Assembly (NCBI GenBank): GCA_910588795.1
Contig: CAJURI010000007.1
Coordinates: 1-59,048 of the forward strand
Length of the DNA: 59,048 nt
Direction: 5' to 3'
Origin: an uncultured Duncaniella sp.
Lineage (GTDB): Bacteria; Bacteroidota; Bacteroidia; Bacteroidales; Muribaculaceae
How positions within the stretch are numbered: position 1 is the stretch's first letter; each line of letters begins with the position of its first letter. The notes below the pieces were generated by a model. That model saw nothing but the letters and a program-made list of their open reading frames with translations, ran no database searches and was not told where the DNA came from. This document shows, piece by piece, positions 51,672 through 59,048 of this stretch. Both the position numbers and the translations under genes were made by a program.

Positions 51672-54131
51672 ATGATGGCACGACGGTTGTACATATGTCT
51701 GCTTATGATACTGTCATGTGTCTGCGTGCAAGCCGGCATAGCTGTAGGCTCATGGAAGCAGTATCCTGTGTTCGGTGAGGTCACTGATCTCATCGATACG
51801 GACCGTTATGTATGGTACGCGACCGGCGGATGCCTTTACAGTTATGACAAGGATGCCGACGAGACCCGCTTCTACAGCGGTTGCAAGGACCTGACAGGTG
51901 CGACGGTAAAGTTTATACGTCATGACAGAGACAGCAATGTCCTCGCCGTTGCGTTTGCCGACGGCAACATAGACATGATTTTTCCTGACGGAAGCCTCGT
52001 GAACTTGCCGGAGATCAGGGATGCCGGTTCCGGTATAAACAGGGCTGTAAACGATATACGGTTTGACAGGAACGAGATGTTCGTCACCACCGGAAGCGGA
52101 CTTGTGATATATGATATTGAACGCCGTGAGGTAAAGGAATCCAGGATATACAACATGCCTCTGCGCACAGTGATTCCTACGCCACAGTACCTGTTTCTTG
52201 CCTGCGCAGAGAATGAGAACGGGAGCTATGCACTTTATAGGGTGCGAAGGGATGCGTCGATCAACAGTTTTGATAATCTCGCATTTGTGTGTCGCTACCG
52301 TGATCTGATAGATGATTTCTGCGCTTTGGATGATTCCGGCACCGGATATGCCGTGAGCAGGAACGGGAGGCTCGATTATATCGAAATAGACAGCGGAGGA
52401 GGCTGTGTGTTCCATGACATAAGGCTCAATGGCTCATATTGCCATGCGTCAGGCATGAGTGCCGATGACAGCGGTGTGGTGAGATTCATCTCTTCCGACG
52501 GGGTTGTCGGACATTACAGCGGTTCAGGCTCGCTTGTAGCCGACATGGCTATGCCTGAAGAGTTCCGAGACAACCTCATGGCTTCATGCCGTGGGCTTGC
52601 ATCTGTGTGGCTTGCCGGTCCGGACGGGATCGGTAACTACCGTATTGGCAAGGACCTTACAGTGCTGCGGGAAAAGAGTGTGCCCTCGGATGCCATAACG
52701 TTCACCGAGGTGAGCAACATATTTCCCAGTGCCGGCAACAATGGATTCTATGTCGCGAATCTTGGTATGAGCCGGTGGCATCCTGCAGGCGATGGAGATC
52801 GGTTTAATGTCCGGTTGAGATTGAATAATGTTTCAAAGGATGGCATTAAGAATATTGACCCTGTAGGAGTATCGGCCAATACTGGCCCGGGAATGTCGTC
52901 TCAGTCCCGTTATGGGAAATATATATTTTCTCCGACAGGTATCGTAGAAGATCCTGATATTCCAGGAAGATTGTATATAGGTAGCGGATGTGAGGGGGTA
53001 TACGTCATAGAGGATGGCCGTGAAATTATAAAATTTGATAACACAAACTCCACCATTAACAAACATGCAGATTATTATTGTGGCACGGTTTTTGTAACGA
53101 TCGACATGGATGGAAATCTATGGGTGTGTTCTCGTGCAGGAGGAGTTAAACATCCGATAGCTATTCTGCCGGCTGACAAACGAAAGTATAAAGATCTCAA
53201 GCTTTTGACCAAAGAAGATTGGATAATAGCTGATTACGATCTTTATTTGAGGGTAAGAGATATAAAGATCCTTCATTGCAGATTTTCCGATATGATGTTT
53301 GGAGTTGACGCTACAGATCGTCGAGGCTTTCTCGCTGTGAACCATCGTGGCACATTGGCTGATCCGGCCGACGACACGTATGTAGGCTGGTCATACATGA
53401 CTGACCAGGACGGCAATACCTTCACTCCGCAAAGTTGGACATGCCTTGTCGAGGATCATCGGGGGCATGTGTGGTTCGGTACCACTTCAGGTGTCATATC
53501 TGTCACTGATCCTTCGAGGGCTTGTGACAGCGGTTTCCGCATCAACCGCATCAAGGTGCCGCGCAATGACGGCTCCGGTCTTGCCGACTATCTTCTCGGC
53601 GATGACCATATAGTAGCGATTGCTGTCGACAGCTCCAACCGCAAATGGATAGGCACCAACGGGTCAGGCCTGTATCTTGTCAGCGAGGACGGTGATGAGA
53701 TAATATCTCATTTCACCACCGGAAACTCACCCCTGCCCACCAACATCATAACCGCGCTCTACTGCGATCCCAACTCCAATTCACTTTTTGTCGGGACATT
53801 GTCAGGGCTTTACGAGTATTCATCCGCTTCCTCGCCTCCCGCGCCCGACTATTCCGATGTGTATGCCTATCCCAATCCGGTCACACCGGAATATTCCGGG
53901 CCTATAACTGTCACAGGGCTTATGGACAATTCTCTGGTCAAGATCATGGATTCCGGTATGCGCCTTGTGTATCAGACCACCTCGGAGGGCGGTATGGCTG
54001 TGTGGAACGGGTGTAACGCCGCCGGTCAGCGGGTGCACAGCGGAGTCTACTATGTGCTCGCCTCCTCGTCCGGACAAAGTTCCGGATCCTCCTCCGGAGA
54101 TGTCGTGGCGAAAATCCTTGTAGTCAATTGA
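51672..54131 (+). CDS. porZ: PorZ-like beta-propeller protein with type IX secretion-type C-terminal domain
   Basis: An 819-residue exported protein. After a signal peptide (MMARRLYICLLMILSCVCVQAG) come two-component-regulator-type propeller repeats: VWYATGGCLYSYD, MFVTTGSGLVIYDI, VWFGTTSGVISVTD, KWIGTNGSGLYLVSEDGD. A C-terminal domain of about 85 residues has the type IX sorting-domain pattern (YAYPNPVTPEYSGPITV ... VWNGCNAAGQRVHSGVYYV ... AKILVVN). This layout fits PorZ, the cell-surface part of the T9SS attachment complex that binds anionic LPS. No other por genes are visible in the window, so a T9SS cannot be shown. The stretch 52800-53340 is clearly A/T-richer than the rest. Confidence 0.75.
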   Translation: MMARRLYICLLMILSCVCVQAGIAVGSWKQYPVFGEVTDLIDTDRYVWYATGGCLYSYDKDADETRFYSGCKDLTGATVKFIRHDRDSNVLAVAFADGNIDMIFPDGSLVNLPEIRDAGSGINRAVNDIRFDRNEMFVTTGSGLVIYDIERREVKESRIYNMPLRTVIPTPQYLFLACAENENGSYALYRVRRDASINSFDNLAFVCRYRDLIDDFCALDDSGTGYAVSRNGRLDYIEIDSGGGCVFHDIRLNGSYCHASGMSADDSGVVRFISSDGVVGHYSGSGSLVADMAMPEEFRDNLMASCRGLASVWLAGPDGIGNYRIGKDLTVLREKSVPSDAITFTEVSNIFPSAGNNGFYVANLGMSRWHPAGDGDRFNVRLRLNNVSKDGIKNIDPVGVSANTGPGMSSQSRYGKYIFSPTGIVEDPDIPGRLYIGSGCEGVYVIEDGREIIKFDNTNSTINKHADYYCGTVFVTIDMDGNLWVCSRAGGVKHPIAILPADKRKYKDLKLLTKEDWIIADYDLYLRVRDIKILHCRFSDMMFGVDATDRRGFLAVNHRGTLADPADDTYVGWSYMTDQDGNTFTPQSWTCLVEDHRGHVWFGTTSGVISVTDPSRACDSGFRINRIKVPRNDGSGLADYLLGDDHIVAIAVDSSNRKWIGTNGSGLYLVSEDGDEIISHFTTGNSPLPTNIITALYCDPNSNSLFVGTLSGLYEYSSASSPPAPDYSDVYAYPNPVTPEYSGPITVTGLMDNSLVKIMDSGMRLVYQTTSEGGMAVWNGCNAAGQRVHSGVYYVLASSSGQSSGSSSGDVVAKILVVN

Positions 54132-54162
54132 CAGAATCTATCAACTTTAACTCAGATACAAT

Positions 54163-54180
54163 GGTTATAATCCTATAACC
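54163..54180 (+). terminator. Small hairpin after the porZ-like gene
   Basis: GGTTATA-N4-TATAACC, 32 bp after the stop; weak stem and no T-run, so only a possible transcript end. Confidence 0.3.
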
Positions 54181-54231
54181 TCGCAATCCTTAAAACCCTT
54201 AAGCCGTCGCTCGTGTGAGGCTTATAACGAT

Positions 54232-54759
54232 ATGGAAAAATTCAGATATACCGACGATGTTGACCGCGCCTACGGGGCTGCGGGAATGGCTATCAGTCTC
54301 GTCATATACGACGGTGACAGCCTCCTGTATTCAATCAACCTTGATGCCGAAGATCCGCACGACATTCTGGAGATGTCACCTGATTTCTTCTTTGCCGGAA
54401 ATCCCGGAGTGTCCGCCAAGACGGCATGGACACAGATTGTGAGCAATTTCAACATAGGGGTGTCGATGCTCATTGCCAACCTTATGTGCCGTCATCTCGT
54501 CCATGGCGGGCATGCTGTGCCCGATGAGGTGGCGCGCGACCTTAAAGAGGCTGCTCATGACGACGGTGCCGGGGCGTGTGCCCTTGAGCCTGACGAGGTC
54601 GACCGCATATTCGACAAGAGCTACACCTACCTCTGGCGGCTCTTCTCGCATCAGGGTGTGCAGGCCGTGGCTCATGACTTTGCATCCGCTCTTTCATCGC
54701 GGCGCACACTCTCTCGCCTTGATGCCCTCGAACTTCTGCAGCCGCTCCGCATGCTGTAG
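54232..54759 (+). CDS. Hypothetical protein
   Basis: A 175-residue soluble, largely helical and acidic protein that I do not recognise. It begins with a beta strand stretch (AGMAISLVIYDGDSLLYSINLDAE), then DFFFAGNPGVSAKTAWTQIVSNFNIGVSMLIANLMCRHLVH and a helical C-terminal half that ends with LSRLDALELLQPLRML. There is no signal peptide, membrane helix or known motif. ATG at 54232 follows the porZ-like gene by 100 bp. The product codon usage is like the core genes, so it is a genuine gene. Confidence 0.7.
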   Translation: MEKFRYTDDVDRAYGAAGMAISLVIYDGDSLLYSINLDAEDPHDILEMSPDFFFAGNPGVSAKTAWTQIVSNFNIGVSMLIANLMCRHLVHGGHAVPDEVARDLKEAAHDDGAGACALEPDEVDRIFDKSYTYLWRLFSHQGVQAVAHDFASALSSRRTLSRLDALELLQPLRML

Positions 54760-54802
54760 CCTCCGTCCCTGCTGCTGACAGGCTTCAGTGTGTTCCCGCG
54801 CC

Positions 54803-55807
54803 TCAGGGTTTCTCGTTGAATATCACATTTATCACAGTCTGACCGGCGGCTTTCAGTGAGCCGCGGTCTATGTTGCTCATGTCGTCATTCACGGTATGCC
54901 ATGTCGGTGCGAACGATTTGGTCACATCGTTCTTGGATTCGATGATATTTATGGCGGGGATGCCGGCCTTGTTGACGAACAGATGGTCATCGACAACCGC
55001 CCCTCCGTCGATATTCGGGAACCTATGGCCGTAGCCCGAACCGGCAGCGATGCCCCACACCTTGTCGACGATATGGGGAGCTTCCTGAACAGATATGTAT
55101 TCGCGGTGAAATTTCGCGTCTATGCCTCCCACCATGTCGAGCAGTATGGCATAGCTCGGCAGAGAGTCCTGGGCATAAGGCAGGTGATCGGCCCAGTATT
55201 GTGTGCCGAGACACCATGACTCGTCATGGTTGGAGAATCCCGATGCCTGTCCGTAGTCCTCGGCGTCGACAAAGAGAAGGTCAACGCCTACAGGGGGCAT
55301 ATTCGTGGAAAGTTGCCTTGCTATCTCCAGGAGCACGCCTACGCCGCTTCCACCGTCATTGGCTCCGGGGATCGGAATGGAATGGTTGTCCCTGTTTTCG
55401 TCCTGATCGGCCCAGGGGCGCGTGTCATAGTGGGCAAGCAGCAGAATGCGTTTCTTTGCCCCGGGATTGTAGGAGCCCATTATATTGTTTACGGGGAGCA
55501 CATCTCCGGTATATGCTGTCATCCTGCCTTTCTGCTCCCTCACGCTGTCTGCTCCGTGGCGTCTCAGTTCCGAGAGTATGTAGCGGGCACATTGCTCGTT
55601 GGCTTTGGTGCCGGAGACGCGGGGGCCCATGGCCACCTGACGCTCCACATAGGCATACGCGCTGTCGCTGTCGAATATTATGTCGGTTTCGATGCTGCTG
55701 GTATCTGTCCCTTTGCCGCTATGGTCGCCTGACGCGGAGGTGCGGCAGCTTGTAGCCGCTATGATGGCGGCTATCGCAAAGAGTGTAGCTTTCACACGGT
55801 TGTTCAT
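54803..55807 (-). CDS. M28-fold glutaminyl-peptide cyclotransferase-like lipoprotein
   Basis: A 334-residue Zn enzyme of the M28 fold. It has a lipoprotein signal with Cys21 (AATSC) and then the metal-binding sequence LAHYDTRPWAD, GANDGGSGVGVLLEIA, VDAEDYG and WHTVNDDMSNID. The combination matches the periplasmic glutaminyl cyclases of Bacteroidetes such as that of Porphyromonas gingivalis, where Asp replaces the usual catalytic Glu; it converts N-terminal Gln to pyroglutamate on secreted proteins. An aminopeptidase function cannot be excluded. A -7 box upstream (55914-55921) suggests a single-gene transcript. Confidence 0.8.
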   Translation of the reverse strand: MNNRVKATLFAIAAIIAATSCRTSASGDHSGKGTDTSSIETDIIFDSDSAYAYVERQVAMGPRVSGTKANEQCARYILSELRRHGADSVREQKGRMTAYTGDVLPVNNIMGSYNPGAKKRILLLAHYDTRPWADQDENRDNHSIPIPGANDGGSGVGVLLEIARQLSTNMPPVGVDLLFVDAEDYGQASGFSNHDESWCLGTQYWADHLPYAQDSLPSYAILLDMVGGIDAKFHREYISVQEAPHIVDKVWGIAAGSGYGHRFPNIDGGAVVDDHLFVNKAGIPAINIIESKNDVTKSFAPTWHTVNDDMSNIDRGSLKAAGQTVINVIFNEKP

Positions 55808-55913
55808 ACGCTTGCTGGTTTTAAACGTGACTGGCGGAATTCAGATGATTGGATTATGTAGGTTGAGTAGTCGTTTAGCAGTACTGTGTTCCACTTATGT
55901 GTCATGTAGTCTA

Positions 55914-55921
55914 CAAAGTTA
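55914..55921 (-). promoter_or_regulatory. Probable -7 box of the M28-fold gene
   Basis: Reads TAACTTTG on the minus strand, 107 bp upstream of the start codon; the -33 box is not clear. Confidence 0.45.
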
Positions 55922-56169
55922 CAACTAAGTTACAAATCCCCGACATATTTGTTACATAAAAATCTGCATCGTTAACATAATATAACATAGTAGCATCCCC
56001 ATATTGTGTTAAAGCTTGTTAAGTCAGTTGCATTTAATTAAACACCTTTACGGATAAGTTTGTTCCGGTTTTGATGCAATGTGTGTACTTGGTTTTGCAT
56101 TATGACAGGAAATCTCGCTCAATAAAGAAAAATTTCTTTAATTATGCCTCCTGTTAACAAAAAAGTCAC

Positions 56170-56177
56170 TACCTTTG
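56170..56177 (+). promoter_or_regulatory. -7 box of the pckA promoter
   Basis: TACCTTTG matches the consensus. No -33 TTTG is at 19-21 bp, so an activator may be needed. The leader before the start codon is about 55 nt. Confidence 0.6.
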
Positions 56178-56238
56178 CACACGGTTAAAAAGGTAATTAT
56201 TCAATTCTATATATCAAACAACACTCTAACTGTTTACA

Positions 56239-57843
56239 ATGAGTACAATTGATTTATCCCAGTACGGGATCACAGGCGCAAAGGTGATCCACAATCCCAG
56301 CTACGATCAGCTCTTCATTGATGAGGTTAAGCCCGGACTCGAGGGCTACGAGAAAGGTCAGGAGACCGAGCTCGGTGCAGTCAATGTGATGACCGGTATA
56401 TACACCGGACGTTCCCCCAAGGACAAGTTCTTTGTGAAGGACAGCACAAGCGAGAACTCTATATGGTGGACTTCCGACGAATACAAGAACGACAACAAGC
56501 CCATCACTCCGGAGACATGGAAGGCCCTCAAGGCCATCGCCGACAAGGAGCTTTCCGACAAGACTCTCTACGTTGTCGATGCATTCTGCGGCACCAACCC
56601 CGACACTCGTCTTGCCGTCCGTTTCGTGATGGAAGTCGCATGGCAGGCTCACTTCGTTACCAATATGTTCATCCGTCCCACAGAGGATGAGCTCAAGGAC
56701 TTCAAGCCCGACTTCGTTGTTCTCAACGCCTCCAAGGCCAAGGTTGAGAACTGGAAGGAGCTCGGCATCAACTCTGAGACATGTGTGGCTTTCAACCTCA
56801 CTGACCGCATGCAGCTCATCATCAACACATGGTATGGCGGTGAGATGAAGAAGGGCATGTTCTCTATCATGAACTACTACAACCCCCTCCGCGGCATCGC
56901 TTCCATGCACTGCTCGGCCAACACCGATAAGAAGGGCGAGAACACAGCCATCTTCTTCGGCCTCTCGGGCACAGGAAAGACCACCCTTTCCACCGACCCC
57001 AAGCGTCTGCTCATCGGTGACGACGAGCACGGCTGGGACGACAACGGTGTGTTCAACTACGAGGGCGGATGCTATGCCAAGGTCATCAACCTCGACAAGG
57101 AAAGCGAGCCTGATATCTACAATGCCATCCGTCGTGACGCTCTCCTTGAGAACGTGACTGTCGACAAGGACGGCAAGATCGATTTCACCGACAAGAGCGT
57201 TACGGAGAACACCCGCGTAAGCTACCCCATCGACCACATCAAGAACATCGTGCGTCCTTCACGCGGTCCTGCCGCCAAGAACGTCATCTTCCTTTCGGCC
57301 GACGCTTTCGGAGTTCTTCCTCCCGTATCCATCCTTTCACCTGAGCAGACCAAGTACTACTTCCTCTCAGGCTTCACCAGCAAGCTCGCCGGCACAGAGC
57401 GTGGCATCACCGAGCCGACTCCCACATTCTCCGCATGCTTCGGTGCGGCATTCCTCTCGCTTCACCCTGTGAAGTATGCCGAGGAGCTCGTAAAACGCAT
57501 GGAGAAGAGCGGTGCCAAGGCTTATCTCGTAAACACCGGCTGGAACGGAACAGGCAAGCGTATCTCCATCCGTGATACACGTGGCATCATCGACGCCATC
57601 CTTGACGGATCCATCCTCAAGGCTCCCACAAAGAAGCTCCCCATCTTCGACTTCGAGGTTCCCACCGAGCTTCCCGGCGTTGATCCCAACATCCTCGACC
57701 CGCGCGACACCTATGCCGACGCTTCAGAGTGGACAGCCAAGGCTGACAAGCTCGCCGAGATGTTCATCAACAACTTCAAGAAATTCGAGGGCAATGAAGC
57801 CGGCCGCGCACTCGTGGCTGCCGGACCCCACATCGAGAAGTAA
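56239..57843 (+). CDS. pckA: Phosphoenolpyruvate carboxykinase (ATP)
   Basis: A 534-residue enzyme interconverting oxaloacetate plus ATP and PEP, CO2 and ADP. In anaerobic Bacteroidales it runs mainly toward oxaloacetate, feeding the fumarate/succinate branch. The N-terminal TGRSPKDKFFVKD, the kinase-1a P-loop GLSGTGKTTLSTD (G241-K247) and RLLIGDDEHGW with TGWNGTGKRISIRDTR are all present. The gene is strongly biased to C-ending codons, suggesting high expression. It has its own promoter and a strong terminator. Confidence 0.97.
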   Translation: MSTIDLSQYGITGAKVIHNPSYDQLFIDEVKPGLEGYEKGQETELGAVNVMTGIYTGRSPKDKFFVKDSTSENSIWWTSDEYKNDNKPITPETWKALKAIADKELSDKTLYVVDAFCGTNPDTRLAVRFVMEVAWQAHFVTNMFIRPTEDELKDFKPDFVVLNASKAKVENWKELGINSETCVAFNLTDRMQLIINTWYGGEMKKGMFSIMNYYNPLRGIASMHCSANTDKKGENTAIFFGLSGTGKTTLSTDPKRLLIGDDEHGWDDNGVFNYEGGCYAKVINLDKESEPDIYNAIRRDALLENVTVDKDGKIDFTDKSVTENTRVSYPIDHIKNIVRPSRGPAAKNVIFLSADAFGVLPPVSILSPEQTKYYFLSGFTSKLAGTERGITEPTPTFSACFGAAFLSLHPVKYAEELVKRMEKSGAKAYLVNTGWNGTGKRISIRDTRGIIDAILDGSILKAPTKKLPIFDFEVPTELPGVDPNILDPRDTYADASEWTAKADKLAEMFINNFKKFEGNEAGRALVAAGPHIEK

Positions 57844-57872
57844 TTTCTGTAGGCCATAGGCTTTGCACATAT

Positions 57873-57916
57873 GCGCCGTCCCTGTACGCAAGTCACCGGG
57901 ACGGCGCAGTTTTTTT
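57873..57916 (+). terminator. Intrinsic terminator of pckA
   Basis: GCGCCGTCCC (57873-57882) pairs perfectly with GGGACGGCGC (57898-57907), followed by seven T residues to 57916. Confidence 0.93.
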
Positions 57917-57998
57917 GTCGCAGTCTAGGATCCCTGTCGGTCATTCAGATGTTGTGATTGAACAGCCTCCTATATTATAGTTCTCCTTGTGCGGCACA

Positions 57999-58030
57999 TT
58001 TGTCTCGTAATATAATAATCGTTACCTTTG
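57999..58030 (+). promoter_or_regulatory. Promoter of the glycosyltransferase gene
   Basis: TTTG (57999-58002), a 20-bp spacer and TACCTTTG (58023-58030), a perfect consensus match, 25 bp before the start codon. Confidence 0.85.
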
Positions 58031-58055
58031 TAATCCAAATCCAAATTAATCATCA

Positions 58056-58856
58056 ATGTCAATGACTGTAGCTCTTGTCGTCACCACCTATAATGCCCCT
58101 CTCGACCTCAAATGCACTTTGCGATCTGTTGCGAGGCAGACCGTGATGCCCGATGAGATCATTATCGCCGACGACGGTTCGCGTGAACCTACTCGCGAGA
58201 TGGTCGAAAGTTTCCGTCCGCTGTTTGGCGACAGGCTGAGGCATGTGTGGCAGCCTGATGATGGATTCCAGCTTTCCCGGATACGAAACAGGGCGATAGC
58301 CGCCGCAAAGTCCGATTATATAATAATGATTGACGGCGACATGATACTTGACCACCGTTTCATAGCCGAGCACATACGCAATGCCCGTCCCGGCTGCTAT
58401 GTGGCGGGTTTGCGTTCAATGCTCGACCCCAAGGTCTCGGAGAGGCTGCGCAGTAACGAATTCCGTGGACCGCTCGCATGGTACAGCGCGTCCATGAGTC
58501 TGCGTCTGCACTCCATCCACGCCACATGGCTCACACGGTTCCTTGTAAGGCATCATGGCAAGTCAGTGCGCCAGCTCATAGGTGCCAATATGGCATTTTG
58601 GCGTGAAGACGCCATCTGTGCCAATGGTTTTGACGAATCATTCACCAATTGGGGAGAGGAGGAGCGTGAGTTTGCCATACGTCTGAACAACCTCGGCATA
58701 CGTCGCCGTACAATGGTGTTTTCCGGAATACAGTTCCACCTTTATCATCCCACCAGAAAGGATGAGGACGCTCTCGCACAGAATGGAGAGCGGCTCCGTG
58801 CCACTATCGCCGCCGGCATCACGCGTTGCGAAAAAGGCATTGATCAATACCTGTAG
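58056..58856 (+). CDS. Family 2 glycosyltransferase
   Basis: A 266-residue GT-A-fold transferase. The nucleotide-binding start is VALVVTTYNAPLDLKCTLRSV with IIADDGS (first Asp pair), and DGDMIL is the DxD that holds the metal and sugar nucleotide. QLIGANMAFWRED and NWGEEEREFAIRL form the acceptor-side ED region of the chondroitin-polymerase/galactosyltransferase-type subgroup. There is no membrane helix. It is not linked to other sugar genes in the window, so donor and acceptor are unknown. ATG at 58056 or 58062 are both possible. Confidence 0.88.
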   Translation: MSMTVALVVTTYNAPLDLKCTLRSVARQTVMPDEIIIADDGSREPTREMVESFRPLFGDRLRHVWQPDDGFQLSRIRNRAIAAAKSDYIIMIDGDMILDHRFIAEHIRNARPGCYVAGLRSMLDPKVSERLRSNEFRGPLAWYSASMSLRLHSIHATWLTRFLVRHHGKSVRQLIGANMAFWREDAICANGFDESFTNWGEEEREFAIRLNNLGIRRRTMVFSGIQFHLYHPTRKDEDALAQNGERLRATIAAGITRCEKGIDQYL

Positions 58857-58910
58857 CTTTCACCGCTCCCTCATTGTGTGTATGCCTCAGTGACGGTAGG
58901 CGGCAGTGTT

Positions 58911-58940
58911 TGGATGTATGTTTTGTTGCCATCCATTTTT
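58911..58940 (+). terminator. Terminator after the glycosyltransferase gene
   Basis: TGGATG (58911-58916) pairs with CATCCA (58930-58935), followed by five T residues. Confidence 0.6.
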
Positions 58941-59048
58941 CGGCTATAAATTCAGGTATGTATGTAAAAAATCGGCGTTGCTGGGGGCCTGGGAACAACG
59001 AAACGGGCTAAAAGTTCGCCTTTAATGTTAAAATAGTGTTAAAAGGCT

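Larger units (their letters stand above)
55808..56238. other. 431-bp divergent regulatory gap, no gene seen
   Basis: It holds the minus-strand -7 box for the M28 gene (55914-55921), an A/T-rich tract, and the plus-strand -7 box for pckA (56170-56177). No coding frame or known RNA is visible. Confidence 0.6.

Noticed and set aside
56254..57237. Antisense frame of 327 codons inside pckA
   Set aside because: It is explained by the strong codon bias of pckA; the peptide is Val/Leu/His-rich without domains.
1..59048. CRISPR arrays, tRNA or rRNA genes, insertion sequences
   Set aside because: No regularly spaced repeats, cloverleaf sequences, rRNA-like stretches or transposase motifs were recognised on either strand. 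Detection by eye is limited for tRNAs.

Overview
This window is a chromosomal segment of a gut-type Bacteroidales bacterium, most likely Muribaculaceae. The evidence is a SusC/SusD pair with an ECF sigma factor and FecR anti-sigma, Bacteroidetes-style promoters (TTTG about 20 bp before TAnnTTTG) in place of sigma70 boxes, starts without clear Shine-Dalgarno sites, DUF4230 and DUF2795 genes, an FtsI with a PASTA domain, and a PorZ-like protein. The family assignment is an inference from gene content.

Layout. 1-4.8 kb: a small PAS protein, an SDR oxidoreductase and a fucI-fucP pair for L-fucose. 4.8-6.2 kb: a promoter with two matching palindromic operators drives a membrane protein and a winged-helix regulator. 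6.3-7.4 kb: two DUF4230 genes. 7.7-23.9 kb: the division and cell-wall (dcw) cluster rsmH-ftsL-ftsI-murE-(outer-membrane-type protein)-mraY-murD-ftsW-murG-murC-ftsQ-ftsA-ftsZ, closed by a terminator; mraZ, murF and ddl are not in it. 24.0-24.3 kb: a DUF2795 gene with its own promoter. 24.5-32.3 kb: an accessory block with an ORF6N protein carrying two palindromes, a sulfatase-fold lipid phosphoethanolamine-type transferase, and a very large exonuclease-RecQ-UvrD helicase broken by a frameshift. 32.5-39.5 kb: a cation exchanger, a LuxR-type regulator with a DUF1349 gene, an MFS transporter, a GH13 enzyme and a flavodiiron protein. 39.6-47.9 kb: a SusC-SusD-thioredoxin-like operon with FecR and a divergent ECF sigma gene. 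48.0-51.0 kb: a 35-codon gene with promoter box and terminator, a second sulfatase-fold transferase and an overlapping acyltransferase. 51.1-54.8 kb: rdgB, a PorZ-like gene and an unknown. 54.8-58.9 kb: a glutaminyl-cyclase-like M28 enzyme, pckA and a family 2 glycosyltransferase.

How it fits together. The dcw block makes peptidoglycan precursors and the divisome. Around it lie envelope functions: SusCD uptake under a sigma/anti-sigma switch, two lipid-headgroup transferases, an acyltransferase, a glycosyltransferase, PorZ and glutaminyl cyclase. Fucose, starch-type GH13 and PEP carboxykinase genes reflect saccharolytic metabolism. The least ordinary items are the DEDD-RecQ-UvrD triple fusion with its frameshift, the duplicated operator in front of the winged-helix operon, the repeat-like sequence between fecR and the sigma gene, and the paired palindromes in the ORF6N gene. 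No tRNA, rRNA, CRISPR array or insertion sequence was recognised.
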